Source: Streptomyces sp. 1331.2
GTDB lineage: Bacteria > Actinomycetota > Actinomycetes > Streptomycetales > Streptomycetaceae
Direction: 5' to 3'
NCBI RefSeq assembly: GCF_900199205.1
Contig: NZ_OBMJ01000001.1
Span: 6,131,001 to 6,195,000, forward strand
Length of the DNA: 64,000 nt
In this document: in pieces, positions 1 to 11,090 of the stretch
How the letters are laid out: every line of letters begins with the position of its first letter
Position numbering within the stretch: position 1 is the first letter of the stretch
The notes under the pieces: model-generated
The model's input: only the letters and a program-made list of their open reading frames with translations
Database searches by the model: none
What the model was told of the DNA's origin: nothing
Made by a program: the position numbers and the translations under genes

Positions 1-1662
1 AAGGCGATGGCCCCGCAGTACCCGGAGCTGGAGACCGACCGCAAGCGCATCGAGACGGTCGTCGTCGGCGAGGAGGCGGCCTTCCTCCAGACCCTGAAGG
101 CCGGCACCAGCCTGCTGGACGCCGCGGTCACCGAGACCAAGCAGGCCGGCGGCGCCGTCCTCTCCGGCGACCAGGCGTTCAAGCTGCACGACACCTACGG
201 CTTCCCGATCGACCTGACCCTGGAGATGGCCGAGGAGCAGGGCCTCCAGGTCGACGAGGCCGGCTTCCGCCGCTTGATGCAGGAGCAGCGGGACCGCGCC
301 AAGGCGGACGCCAAGGCGAAGAAGATGGGCCACGCCGACGTCGCCGCGTACCGCGAGGTCGCCGACAAGTCCGGCGCCAGCGTCTTCACCGGCTACACCC
401 GCACCGAGGGCGAGGCCACCGTGGTCGGCCTGCTGGTGGACGGCGTCCCCTCGCCGGCCGCCACCGAGGGCGACGAGGTCGAGATCATCCTCGACCGCAC
501 CCCGTTCTACGCCGAGGGCGGCGGCCAGCTCGCCGACCACGGCCGGATCCGGCTGGAGTCCGGCGCGGTGGTGGAGATCCGCGACGTGCAGCAGCCCGTC
601 CCGGGCGTCGTCGTGCACTCCGGCGGGGTGCTGTTCGGCGAGGTCGTGCTGGGCGCCTCGGCGTACGCCACGATCGACACCGAGCGCCGCCGGGCGATCG
701 CCCGCGCCCACTCGGCCACCCACCTGACCCACCAGGCGCTGCGCGACGCGCTCGGCCCGACGGCCGCCCAGGCCGGCTCCGAGAACGCCCCCGGCCGCTT
801 CCGCTTCGACTTCGGCTCGCCCGCCGCCGTCCCGGGCAGCGTGCTGGTCGACGTCGAGCAGAAGATCAACGACGTGCTGGGCCGCGAGCTCGACGTCACC
901 GCCGAGGTCATGACGATGGACCAGGCCCGCAAGGCCGGCGCCATCGCGATGTTCGGCGAGAAGTACGGCGACGAGGTCCGGGTCGTCACCATCGGCGACT
1001 TCTCCAAGGAGCTGTGCGGTGGCACCCACGTCGGCAACACCGCCCAGCTGGGCCTGGTGAAGCTGCTCGGCGAGTCCTCGATCGGCTCCGGGGTGCGCCG
1101 CGTGGAGGCGCTGGTCGGCGTCGACGCGTACAAGTTCCTGGCCCGGGAGCACACCGTGGTCTCCCAGCTCACCGAGTTGGTCAAGGGCCGCCCGGAGGAG
1201 CTGCCGGAGAAGATCTCGGGCATGCTCGCCAAGCTCAAGGACGCCGAGAAGGAGATCGAGCGCTTCCGCGCCGAGAAGGTCCTGGCCGCCGCGGCGGGCC
1301 TGGCCGACTCGGCCGAGGACGTGCACGGCATCGCCGTGGTCGCCGCGCAGGTCGCCGACGGCGTGGGCGCGGACGAGCTGCGCAAGCTGGTCCTGGACGT
1401 GCGCGGCCGGCTCGGTTCGCGCCCGGCCGTGGTCGCCGCCTTCACCGTGGCCAACGACCGCCCGCTGACCGTCATCGCCACCAACGAGGACGCCCGCGGC
1501 CGCGGCATCAAGGCCGGCGAGCTGGTCCGGACCGCTGCCAAGACCCTCGGCGGCGGCGGTGGCGGCAAGGACGACGTCGCCCAGGGCGGCGGCTCCAACC
1601 CGGCGGCGGTCGGCGAGGCCATCGCCGCGGTGCACGGCCTGGTCGCGGAGCGCGCCAGCTGA
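1..1662 (+). CDS. alaS: alanyl-tRNA synthetase, C-terminal part (5' end outside window)
   Basis: Charges tRNA-Ala with alanine in the cytoplasm. Only the last ~553 codons are present; the reading frame is open from the first base, so the aminoacylation domain lies mostly upstream. Visible parts are the editing domain with its zinc-site HxxxH (HSATHLTH, near residue 240 of the visible part), the CxxxH half ([10 protein letters not shown], near 340), and a C-Ala domain ending in the Gly-rich GGGGGGKDD stretch. These are diagnostic of AlaRS. ruvX follows after 10 bp, the conserved actinobacterial order. Confidence 0.97.
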   Translation, partial: KAMAPQYPELETDRKRIETVVVGEEAAFLQTLKAGTSLLDAAVTETKQAGGAVLSGDQAFKLHDTYGFPIDLTLEMAEEQGLQVDEAGFRRLMQEQRDRAKADAKAKKMGHADVAAYREVADKSGASVFTGYTRTEGEATVVGLLVDGVPSPAATEGDEVEIILDRTPFYAEGGGQLADHGRIRLESGAVVEIRDVQQPVPGVVVHSGGVLFGEVVLGASAYATIDTERRRAIARAHSATHLTHQALRDALGPTAAQAGSENAPGRFRFDFGSPAAVPGSVLVDVEQKINDVLGRELDVTAEVMTMDQARKAGAIAMFGEKYGDEVRVVTIGDFSKELCGGTHVGNTAQLGLVKLLGESSIGSGVRRVEALVGVDAYKFLAREHTVVSQLTELVKGRPEELPEKISGMLAKLKDAEKEIERFRAEKVLAAAAGLADSAEDVHGIAVVAAQVADGVGADELRKLVLDVRGRLGSRPAVVAAFTVANDRPLTVIATNEDARGRGIKAGELVRTAAKTLGGGGGGKDDVAQGGGSNPAAVGEAIAAVHGLVAERAS

Positions 1663-1672
1663 TGGAGTCCTG

Positions 1673-2152
1673 ATGGAGTTCGAGGAGAAGCCCTTCCGGC
1701 GGGGGCGGCGGATCGCCGTCGACGTCGGGGACGCCCGGATCGGGGTCGCGTCCTGCGACCCCGACGGGGTGCTCGCCACGCCCGTGGAGACCGTGCCGGC
1801 CGGTGTGAAGTCGCAGGCCAGGCTCGCCGCCATCGTCGAGGAGTACGGCGCGATGGAGGTGATCGTCGGGCTGCCGCGCTCGTTGAGCGGCAAGGAGGGC
1901 CCGGCGGCGGAGAAGGTGCGGGCGTACGCGGCGCGGCTGGCGAACCGGCTCTACCCGGTGCCGGTGCGGCTGGTGGACGAGCGGATGACGACCGTCACCG
2001 CGACCCACGGGCTGCGGGCCTCGGGGGTCAAGGCGAAGAAGGGCCGCTCGGTGGTCGACCAGGCCGCCGCGGTGGTGATCCTGCAGACCGCCCTTGAGTC
2101 CGAACGGGTGAGCGGACGCCCGCCCGGTGAGAGCGTCGAGGCGGTCGGCTGA
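1673..2152 (+). CDS. ruvX: RuvX/YqgF-type Holliday junction resolvase-like nuclease
   Basis: 159-residue RNase H-fold protein; the family acts in pre-16S rRNA 5' processing and is also called a putative Holliday junction resolvase. The N-terminal RIAVDVGDARIGVA carries the first acidic residue of the fold, EVIVGLPRSLSG is the second motif, and VRLVDERMTT and SVVDQAAAVVIL complete the family pattern. The ATG at 1673 lies 10 bp after the alaS stop with GGAG just upstream. Longer in-frame starts exist inside alaS but give no family-like sequence. Co-transcription with alaS is likely. Confidence 0.93.
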   Translation: MEFEEKPFRRGRRIAVDVGDARIGVASCDPDGVLATPVETVPAGVKSQARLAAIVEEYGAMEVIVGLPRSLSGKEGPAAEKVRAYAARLANRLYPVPVRLVDERMTTVTATHGLRASGVKAKKGRSVVDQAAAVVILQTALESERVSGRPPGESVEAVG

Positions 2153-2177
2153 GGAGCCTGATCTAACGTCCCGGTTC

Positions 2178-2213
2178 GAGGGGTCCGTGCGGACGCGTCC
2201 GCACGGACCCCTC
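2178..2213. terminator. perfect 36-bp palindrome after ruvX
   Basis: The sequence reads identically on both strands across all 36 bases (centre GGACG/CGTCC), so it can form an 18-bp stem. There is no long U-run, as is usual for high-GC actinobacterial terminators. It separates the alaS-ruvX unit from the mltG genes. Confidence 0.75.
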
Positions 2214-2245
2214 TTCGTTCGCTTTCGAGACCGTTTCGGGTCGAT

Positions 2246-2265
2246 ATCGATCGAAATCGATCGAT
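2246..2265. promoter_or_regulatory. AT-richer inverted repeat upstream of the first mltG
   Basis: Two 9-bp arms (ATCGATCGA / TCGATCGAT) flank a 2-bp AA centre, 36 bp before the mltG start. It stands out against the GC-rich surroundings and is placed like an operator or promoter element. No known regulator site was recognised, so function is inferred from position only. Confidence 0.35.
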
Positions 2266-2301
2266 CCGAGGCGATCTGGGACCGTCGAGGGGACGCGAGC
2301 C

Positions 2302-3582
2302 ATGATCGACCAGGACTACTACCCGGGGCTCACACCCGGGCACCTGGGTGCGCCGGTACTGGAACCGGAGGGCCGTCCGCCGTCCGCGCCCCGTCCGCGC
2401 CCCGATGCACCGGATCCGCACCGACGGCGTAACGGACTGGCCTGCGGGCTCACCGCGTTCGCGCTGATCGCCGTGTTCGGCGGGATCGGGCTCACCGGCT
2501 ACACCTGGTTCCAGGCGCAGCGCAAGCCCCCGGCCGCGGCCGACTTCGGCGGGCAGGGCACCGGCAGCGTCCAGGTCTCGGTGCCGGAGGGCGCCGGCCT
2601 GTCCCAGATCGCGTCCGCGCTGGTCCGCAACGGGGTGGTGGCCAGCTCGCTCGCCTTCACCCGGGCCGCGAAGGGCAGCGCGGCGGCCGCCGGGCGGATC
2701 CAGCCCGGGACGTACACGCTGAAGCAGAAGATGTCGGCCGCGGCGGCGCTGGCCATCCTGATCGACCCGGCCAACGCCAACGGCCTGACCATCCCCGAGG
2801 GCTGGCGCGGCTACCAGATCTACGCGGCCATCGACAAGAAGCTCGGCCTGCCCGAGGGCACCGCCCAGCGCACCGCCCAGGAACAGGGCGCCGAACTCGG
2901 CCTGCCGGACTTCACCAACGGCAGCCCCGAGGGCTACCTCTTCCCGGCGACGTACAGCGTCACCGACGGCACCACCGCGCTCGACCTGCTGAAGCAGATG
3001 GTGGAGCGGGCCGGCAAGGAGTTCAGCCGGGACGATGCCGGGGTCGTCGCCCAGAACCTCGGGCAGACCATGTACGGGCTGGTCACCGTGGCCAGCATGG
3101 TCCAGGGCGAGGCCGACAACACCGCGGACATGGGCAAGGTGGCCCGGGTCATCTACAACCGGCTGGCCAAGGGCATGCCGCTGCAGCTGGACTCCACGAT
3201 CAACTACGCGCTCGGCCGCTCCACCCTGAACACGACGGTGACCGAGACCAGGCTGGACTCCCCGTACAACACCTACCTGCACCCCGGGCTGCCGCCGACC
3301 CCGATCTCCAACCCGGGGCGGCAGGCGATCATGGCGGCGCTGGACCCGACGCCGGGGGACTGGCTCTACTTCGTCACCGTGAAGCCCGGGGACACCCGGT
3401 TCACCGACAGCTTCGACGTGCAGCAGCGCAACGTGGCGGAGTTCAACGCCAACCGCGCGGCGGCGAAGCCGAGCGCCTCGGGCTCGGGCTCGGCTTCCGC
3501 CTCGGGCGCGGCGTCGGGGCCGGCTTCCGGCGGGTCGGCGGGCTCCGGTGCGGCGGGCGGCTCCGGTGCGGCGACTCCGTGA
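2302..3582 (+). CDS. mltG: MltG/YceG-type endolytic murein transglycosylase, copy 1
   Basis: Predicted inner-membrane lytic transglycosylase that cuts nascent glycan strands and releases them from the synthesis complex. 426 residues: a short Pro-rich cytoplasmic N-terminus, one membrane segment (about residues 47-70), then a YceG domain. Family signatures are IPEGWRGYQIY, EGYLFPATYSV and the active-site region VASMVQGEADNTADMGKVA, followed by IYNRLAKGMPLQLDST and PTPISNPG. In the usual ASIVEKE stretch the first Glu is Gln, while the second, taken here as the catalytic Glu, is kept. The tail is a Ser/Gly/Ala-rich linker. The ATG at 2302 follows a GAGGGGACGCGAGCC leader. A second mltG-like gene lies 188 bp downstream. 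Confidence 0.9.
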   Translation: MIDQDYYPGLTPGHLGAPVLEPEGRPPSAPRPRPDAPDPHRRRNGLACGLTAFALIAVFGGIGLTGYTWFQAQRKPPAAADFGGQGTGSVQVSVPEGAGLSQIASALVRNGVVASSLAFTRAAKGSAAAAGRIQPGTYTLKQKMSAAAALAILIDPANANGLTIPEGWRGYQIYAAIDKKLGLPEGTAQRTAQEQGAELGLPDFTNGSPEGYLFPATYSVTDGTTALDLLKQMVERAGKEFSRDDAGVVAQNLGQTMYGLVTVASMVQGEADNTADMGKVARVIYNRLAKGMPLQLDSTINYALGRSTLNTTVTETRLDSPYNTYLHPGLPPTPISNPGRQAIMAALDPTPGDWLYFVTVKPGDTRFTDSFDVQQRNVAEFNANRAAAKPSASGSGSASASGAASGPASGGSAGSGAAGGSGAATP

Positions 3583-3770
3583 CGGCGGTGTGTGCCGTCG
3601 GTGAGGTCGCCCACTGACGGTGCGTCCACCCGGGCGGGGGTAAGGCTGCGGTACGGTAACGTCTCCCTCCAGGCGCTGCGCTAGCACGCCGGTTCGAGAA
3701 TCAGCCGGGACCGTGTCGTCCCGGACGGCCGGTCCGATCCTCCGGCCGTCACCGTCGGTTAAGGGGATCA

Positions 3771-5624
3771 ATGACCGATCTGGGCGGGGGCTACAACCCC
3801 CAGGGCGAGCCGTGGCACCCCGGTGATCCCGGGTACGACGGCCGACAGCCGGTCCCCGGCCAGCAGGACGGCCAGTGGCAGCAGCAGTACCCGCAGCAGG
3901 GCCAGCAGGGCCAGCAGCAGTACGGCGACGTGCAGCAGGGGTATCCGCAGCAGCAGCAGATGCCGCAGCAGGGCTACCCCCAGCAGCAGATGCAGCACGG
4001 GTACCAGCAGCAGGGGTACCCGCAGCAGCAGATGACGCCGCAGGGGTACCAGCAGCAGATGCCCCAGCAACAGATGCCGCAGCAGGGGTATCCGCAGCAG
4101 CAGATGCCCCAGCAGCCGATGCAGCAGCAGGGCTACCCGCAGCAGCAGATGCAGCAGGGGTACCAGCAGCAGGGGTACCCGGGCGCTCAGCAGCAGCCGG
4201 GGATGCCGCAGCAGCCCGGCGCCCAGCAGCAGGCGGTTCCGCCGCAGCACCAGACGGCGCAGCAGCAGGCCCGGCCGCAGGCGGCTCCGGCACCCGCTCC
4301 CGCCTCGGGCCCCGGGCCGGACGGCATCGACTGGGAGGCCGAGGCCGCCGCCCTGGAGGCCGGGGCCGACCCGGTCGGCGGTGTGCGCGAGGACGGGACG
4401 GACGGGTGGGACGGCCACGACGACGGTCACCACGAGGACGGCACGCACCCGGGCGAGGACGTCGAGCCGCATGAGACCGGCGGCTTCCTCGGCGAGCAGG
4501 ACGACTCCCGCGAGGCGAAGAAGAAGCGCAAGGAGAAGGGCAAGAAGTCGGGCCGCCGCAACGGCGGCGCCTGTCTGCTGGTCGCGCTGGTGCTGCTCGG
4601 CGCCGTGGGCGGGGCCGGCTGGTGGGGCTACGGCTTCTACCAGGACCACTTCGGCCCGCCGCCGGACTTCACGGGCGAGGGCACCGGGTCCGTCCAGGTC
4701 GAGGTCAAGCAGAACGCGGTCGGCGGACAGATCGGCCTCGCGCTGAAGAACGCGGGCGTGGTCAAGAGCGTCGACGCCTTCAGCAAGGCCTGCGACGCCG
4801 AGCCCAAGTGCAAGACCATCCAGCCCGGCTTCTACACCATGAAGAAGGAGCTGCCGGCGGCGACCGCGCTCAACGACCTGCTCGCCGGGGCCGGCGGCGC
4901 CGGTCTGGTGATCCCCGAGGGCAAGAACTCCACCGAGATCTACGCCCTGATCGACACCAAGCTGAAGCTGGCGCCGGGCACCACGGCGGGCGTCGCCAAG
5001 GCGCAGCTGCCGAGCCTCGGCCTGCCCTCGTACGCGAACAACAACATCGAGGGCTTCCTCTGGCCGACCCGCTACAACATCTCCGACGGCATGAAGCCCG
5101 AGGAGCTGCTGAAGCAGATGATCAAGAACGCCATCGACAAGTACGCGAACCTGGACGGGCAGGCCGCCTCGGTGGGCCTCAAGAACGGCTACGAGGTCGT
5201 GATCGAGGCGAGCATCCTGCAGCGCGAGGGCAACAACCCGGGCGACTTCGCCAAGATGGCGCGGACGATCCAGAACCGGCTGGCCGCCGACGGCGTGATC
5301 AAGCACCGCCTGGGGATGGACACCACCCTGCAGTACTCGCTGGGCAAGAAGGAGCTGACGTCGAAGGAGATCAACGACGGCTCCAACAAGTACAACACCT
5401 ACATCAACCCGGGCCTGCCGCCGACGCCGATCGCCAACCCCGGCGACGAGGCGCTCAGCGCGGTGCTGCACCCGGCGGACGGCAAGTGGCTGTACTTCAT
5501 CGCGATGTCCCCGACCAGCACGCTCTTCGCCGAGACCGACGAGGAGCACAAGAAGAACGTCGCGGACTACTGCGCGCAGCAGGGCCTGAAGTTCGACAAG
5601 GAAGCCGTGCACTGCAGCAAGTAG
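3771..5624 (+). CDS. mltG: MltG/YceG-type endolytic transglycosylase, copy 2, with long Gln-rich cytoplasmic tail
   Basis: 617 residues. About residues 1-170 are a low-complexity Gln/Pro/Gly/Tyr/Met tail with repeated GYPQQQM units. Then come an acidic/His segment and a Lys/Arg-rich patch (KKKRKEKGKK), one membrane segment (about 263-285) and a YceG domain. Domain signatures are IPEGKNSTEIYALID, EGFLWPTRYNI, IEASILQREGNNPGDFAKMA, DTTLQYSLG and PTPIANPG. As in copy 1 the first Glu of the ASIVEKE motif is Gln and the second Glu is kept. The ATG at 3771 follows AAGGGG. From memory of model Streptomyces genomes this long Q-rich form is the usual single mltG at this locus, so copy 1 would be the extra one. 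Confidence 0.9.
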   Translation: MTDLGGGYNPQGEPWHPGDPGYDGRQPVPGQQDGQWQQQYPQQGQQGQQQYGDVQQGYPQQQQMPQQGYPQQQMQHGYQQQGYPQQQMTPQGYQQQMPQQQMPQQGYPQQQMPQQPMQQQGYPQQQMQQGYQQQGYPGAQQQPGMPQQPGAQQQAVPPQHQTAQQQARPQAAPAPAPASGPGPDGIDWEAEAAALEAGADPVGGVREDGTDGWDGHDDGHHEDGTHPGEDVEPHETGGFLGEQDDSREAKKKRKEKGKKSGRRNGGACLLVALVLLGAVGGAGWWGYGFYQDHFGPPPDFTGEGTGSVQVEVKQNAVGGQIGLALKNAGVVKSVDAFSKACDAEPKCKTIQPGFYTMKKELPAATALNDLLAGAGGAGLVIPEGKNSTEIYALIDTKLKLAPGTTAGVAKAQLPSLGLPSYANNNIEGFLWPTRYNISDGMKPEELLKQMIKNAIDKYANLDGQAASVGLKNGYEVVIEASILQREGNNPGDFAKMARTIQNRLAADGVIKHRLGMDTTLQYSLGKKELTSKEINDGSNKYNTYINPGLPPTPIANPGDEALSAVLHPADGKWLYFIAMSPTSTLFAETDEEHKKNVADYCAQQGLKFDKEAVHCSK

Positions 5625-5640
5625 CCCGGGCCGGAAGGCA

Positions 5641-5712
5641 GTTCACGGAGAGCTTCAAGAAGAGGTTCACGGAGACGTTCACGGGGACGTTCACCGAGAC
5701 GTTCACGGAGAG
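5641..5712. repeat. six 12-bp tandem units between mltG copy 2 and aroE
   Basis: Six contiguous 12-bp units (GTTCACGGAGAC and variants; unit 2 is the most diverged, CTTCAAGAAGAG) fill almost the whole spacer and end 6 bp before the aroE TTG. The last unit supplies the GGAGAG ribosome-binding site. The period is a multiple of 3, so copy number could vary without changing frame. Confidence 0.85.
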
Positions 5713-5718
5713 GCAGCG

Positions 5719-6549
5719 TTGACCACCAGACACCGGGCGGCCGTCCTCGGCTCGCCGATCGCCCACTCGCTCTCGCCCGACCTGCACCGGGCCGCCTTCG
5801 CGGCGCTCGGGCTGGACGGCTGGCGCTACGACCGCTTCGAGGTCGACGAGGCCGGCCTGCCCGGCTTCGTCGCCGGACTGGACGAGGCCGAGTGGGCCGG
5901 GTTGTCGCTGACCATGCCGCTGAAGCGGGCGATCGTGCCGCTGCTGGACGAGGTCAGCGAGACGGCGCGCTCGGTGGACGCGGTGAACACCGTGGTGTTC
6001 ACCGCCGACGGCCGGCGCACCGGGGACAACACCGACATCCCCGGGCTGGTCAACGCGCTGCGTGAGCGGGGGATCACCGAGGTGCCCGAGGCGGCCGTGC
6101 TGGGCGCCGGGGCCACCGCCTCCTCGGCGCTGGCGGCGCTCGCCCGGATCTGCACCGGCGAGGTGACGGTCTACGTGCGCAGCGCCGAGCGGGCCCGGGA
6201 GATGGCCGAGCTGGGTGAGCGGCTGGGCGTGGCCGTCCGCACCGCCGACTGGGAGCGCGGCGCCGAGGCGCTGGCCCGGCCGCTGACCGTCTCCACCACG
6301 CCGGTCGGCGCGACCGACGCCTTCGCCTCCTCGCTGACCGCCGCGCCGGGGGCGCTGTTCGACGTGCTGTACCACCCGTGGCCGACGGCGCTGGCCGCCG
6401 CCTGCGCCGAGCGCGGGGCGACCGTCCTGGGCGGGCTGGACCTGCTGGTGCACCAGGCGGTGCTGCAGAGCGAGGCCTTCACCGGGCGGGCGCCCGGGCC
6501 GCTGGCGGCGATGCGCGAGGCGGGGGAGAAGGCGCTCGCCGGGCGCTGA
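5719..6549 (+). CDS. aroE: shikimate dehydrogenase
   Basis: Reduces 3-dehydroshikimate to shikimate with NADPH. 276 residues, normal for AroE. The substrate-binding N-terminus shows AVLGSPIAHSLSPDLHRAAF, followed by LTMPLKRAI (catalytic Lys region), VNTVVFTADGRRTGDNTD and a Rossmann AVLGAGATASSALAAL. The TTG start at 5719 is chosen because GGAGAG lies just upstream and the conserved AVLGSPIAHS motif follows within 8 residues. It belongs to the same pathway as the aroC-K-B-Q cluster downstream but is separated from it by a hairpin and a 222-bp spacer. Confidence 0.94.
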   Translation: MTTRHRAAVLGSPIAHSLSPDLHRAAFAALGLDGWRYDRFEVDEAGLPGFVAGLDEAEWAGLSLTMPLKRAIVPLLDEVSETARSVDAVNTVVFTADGRRTGDNTDIPGLVNALRERGITEVPEAAVLGAGATASSALAALARICTGEVTVYVRSAERAREMAELGERLGVAVRTADWERGAEALARPLTVSTTPVGATDAFASSLTAAPGALFDVLYHPWPTALAAACAERGATVLGGLDLLVHQAVLQSEAFTGRAPGPLAAMREAGEKALAGR

Positions 6550-6555
6550 GGCTGA

Positions 6556-6579
6556 CCCGGACCCCGGCCCGGGTCCGGG
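6556..6579. terminator. hairpin downstream of aroE
   Basis: CCCGGACCC pairs with GGGTCCGGG across a 6-nt loop, starting 7 bp after the aroE stop. No U-tract. It probably ends the mltG-aroE transcript and insulates aroC. Confidence 0.5.
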
Positions 6580-6771
6580 CCTTCGGCGGGGGCTGCGGCC
6601 CGCCCTTCGGACGGTTCCGGGAGGGGATCCCGGCCGGATCGTGGCCGGTTGCCGTCCGTCACGCGGACTGTGCCCCCGGGCGCTGCCGGGTCATGAAAGG
6701 ATTCAGGGACAAGGCACGCCCGGGCGGGCCGCGGCGGTGCCGTGGGCCGGTCCGCTGATGAAGGAGCTCCG

Positions 6772-7952
6772 TTGGGTACGTTGCGCTGGCTGACGGCGGG
6801 GGAGTCGCACGGCCCCGCACTCGTCGCGACGCTGGAAGGCCTGCCCGCCGGTGTACCGGTCACCACCGACGTGGTGGCCGACGCGCTGGCGCGCCGCCGG
6901 CTCGGTTACGGCCGCGGGGCGCGGATGAAGTTCGAGCAGGACGAGGTGACCTTCCTCGGCGGCGTCCGGCACGGTCTGACCATGGGCAGCCCGGTCGCGA
7001 TCATGGTCGGCAACACCGAGTGGCCGAAGTGGGAGCAGGTCATGTCGGCCGACCCGGTCGACCCCGAGGTGCTGGCGGGCCTGGCCCGCAACGAGGCGCT
7101 GACCCGCCCCCGGCCCGGCCACGCCGACCTGGCCGGCATGCAGAAGTACTCGATCGAGGAGGCCCGGCCGATCCTGGAGCGCGCCAGCGCCCGGGAGACG
7201 GCCGCCCGGGTCGCGCTGGGCGCCGTCGCCCGTGCGTACCTGCGCGAGGTGGCCGGGATCGAGATCGTCAGCCACGTGGTCGAGCTGGCCGCCGCGAAGG
7301 CGCCCGCCGGTGTGGTCCCGCTGCCCTCGGACGAGGCCCGGCTGGACGCCGACCCGGTGCGCTGCCTGGACGCGGACGCCTCGAAGGCGATGGTCGCCGA
7401 GATCGACCAGGCCCACAAGGACGGCGACACCCTCGGCGGCGTGGTCGAGGTCCTGGCGTACGGCGTGCCGGTGGGCCTCGGCTCGCACGTGCACTGGGAC
7501 CGTCGCCTGGACGCGCGGCTGGCCGCCGCGCTGATGGGCATCCAGGCGATCAAGGGCGTCGAGGTCGGCGACGGCTTCGAACTGGCCCGGGTGCCGGGCT
7601 CCCAGGCGCACGACGAGATCGTCCCGACCCCCGAGGGCGTCAGGCGCACCTCCGGCCGTTCCGGCGGCACCGAGGGCGGCCTGTCCACCGGCGAGGTGCT
7701 GCGGGTGCGCGCCGCGATGAAGCCGATCGCCACCGTGCCGCGGGCGCTGCAGACGCTGGACGTGCGCACCGGCGAGCCGGCCAAGGCGCACCACCAGCGC
7801 TCGGACGTCTGCGCGGTGCCGGCGGCGGGCATCGTCGCCGAGGCGATGGTGGCGCTGGTGCTGGCCGACGCGGTGATCGAGAAGTTCGGCGGCGACCACG
7901 TCTCCGAGACGCGCCGCAACGTGCAGGGCTACCTCGACAACCTGATCGTCCG

Positions 7953-7956
<4 letters not shown>
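6772..7956 (+). CDS. aroC: chorismate synthase
   Basis: Converts EPSP to chorismate using reduced FMN. 394 residues. Begins [20 protein letters not shown], the family N-terminus. Other signatures are [13 protein letters not shown], the arginine-rich [32 protein letters not shown], and the C-terminal [24 protein letters not shown]. The TTG at 6772 is taken as start because AAGGAG sits 5 bp upstream; an in-frame GTG at 6742 would only add non-conserved residues. The stop overlaps the aroK ATG (ATGA), indicating translational coupling. Confidence 0.96.
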
Positions 7957-9995
<2,039 letters not shown>

Positions 9996-10007
9996 GGCAC
10001 GGGCCCA

Positions 10008-10042
10008 CGGCCCGGCGGCGGACTGTGCCCGCCGCCGGGCCG
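10008..10042. terminator. 14-bp stem hairpin after aroQ
   Basis: CGGCCCGGCGGCGG at 10008-10021 pairs perfectly with CCGCCGCCGGGCCG at 10029-10042 across a 7-nt loop, 13 bp after the aroQ stop. Probable terminator of the aro operon. Confidence 0.75.
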
Positions 10043-10081
10043 ACGTGTAGTGTCCCCGCTGAGAGGTGTCGGGAGGGTGCC

Positions 10082-10987
10082 GTGACGCAGTACGCCGGAG
10101 GCGGGCAGGTCCCGCCGCGTCCCGCCGCTCCGCCGGTGCCGCCGGGCGGTGCGGGGGCGAGCCCGTCGGGGGCGGCCGTGTCGGGGGCGAGCCTGTCGGC
10201 GAATCCGTCGGGCGCGCCGGTTCCGCCGCCGCCTCCTCCGCCGTCGGTGCGGCCGGTGCCGAATTCTGCGCCTGCGCCTGCTCCTGCTCCTGTTCCTGTG
10301 GCGCCTGCGCCTGTGGCACCCGCTCCGGCGCCCAGCGCGCCCGTCCCGGCCGGAGGCACCGGGCACTTCGTGCTGCCCTCCGGGACGCCCGTGCAACTGC
10401 CCGCGCACCCGCCGCGCCAGCACGCGCCCACCGGGCCGATCGCCGTCCTGCTGATCGGGCCCGCCGGGGCCGGCAAGACCACCGTCGCCCGGTACTGGGC
10501 CGAACGCCGGCCCACCCCGACCGCGCACATCAGCCTGGACGACGTCCGCGAATGGGTGCAGTCCGGCTTCGCCAACCCGCAGTCCGGCTGGAACAACGCC
10601 TCCGAGGCGCAGTACCGGCTGGCCCGCCGCACCTGCGGCTTCGCCTGCCGCAACTACCTGGCCAACGGCATCTCCTGCATCATCGACGACGCCGTCTTCC
10701 CCGACCGCCCGGCCATCGGCCTCGGCGGCTGGAAGCGGCACATCGGCCCCGGCATGATCCCCGTCGTGCTGTTGCCGAGCTTGGACTCGGTGCTGCGCCG
10801 CAACGCCCGGCGCGGCGGCAACCGGCGCCTCGGCGACGAAGAGGTGGCACGCATCCACGGGCGGATGGCCGGCTGGTACAACTCCGGGCTGCCGATCATC
10901 GACAACTCCTCCCTGGACGTCGCCGGGACGGCCGCCGAGCTGGACCGCGTCATCCTCGCCCGGCTGATGGGCATGCCGGTCCGCTGA
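10082..10987 (+). CDS. P-loop ATPase / kinase-like protein with Pro/Ala-rich N-terminus
   Basis: 301 residues. About residues 1-100 are a disordered Pro/Ala/Gly/Ser tract. The C-terminal part is an AAA_33-type (zeta-toxin or polynucleotide-kinase-like) P-loop domain: Walker A GPAGAGKTTVARYWAE, then SLDDVREWVQSGF and CIIDDAVFPD, and an Arg-rich lid (RRNARRGGNRRL). The substrate is unknown; the fold suggests phosphorylation or ATP-driven switching. The GTG at 10082 has GGGAGG 5 bp upstream. It lies between the aro operon and a DNA glycosylase gene. Confidence 0.7.
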   Translation: MTQYAGGGQVPPRPAAPPVPPGGAGASPSGAAVSGASLSANPSGAPVPPPPPPPSVRPVPNSAPAPAPAPVPVAPAPVAPAPAPSAPVPAGGTGHFVLPSGTPVQLPAHPPRQHAPTGPIAVLLIGPAGAGKTTVARYWAERRPTPTAHISLDDVREWVQSGFANPQSGWNNASEAQYRLARRTCGFACRNYLANGISCIIDDAVFPDRPAIGLGGWKRHIGPGMIPVVLLPSLDSVLRRNARRGGNRRLGDEEVARIHGRMAGWYNSGLPIIDNSSLDVAGTAAELDRVILARLMGMPVR

Positions 10988-11090
10988 CCAGGGCGTTCGT
11001 GGTGCTGTCGGAGCCGGCTGCGATGATGGACGAGTCCTTGGGCCCGCCCGTCGGCCCGTCCTGTCGAACCACCCGGGGGAGCTGACGCCC

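Noticed and set aside
1951-4293. 780-residue minus-strand open frame over ruvX and the mltG genes
   Set aside because: Ala/Pro/Arg-rich shadow of two well-supported genes on plus; no motif or ribosome-binding site.
5620-5718. Longer aroE starting upstream through the 12-bp repeats
   Set aside because: The frame is open but has no ATG/GTG/TTG with a ribosome-binding site, and the family N-terminus starts right after the TTG at 5719.
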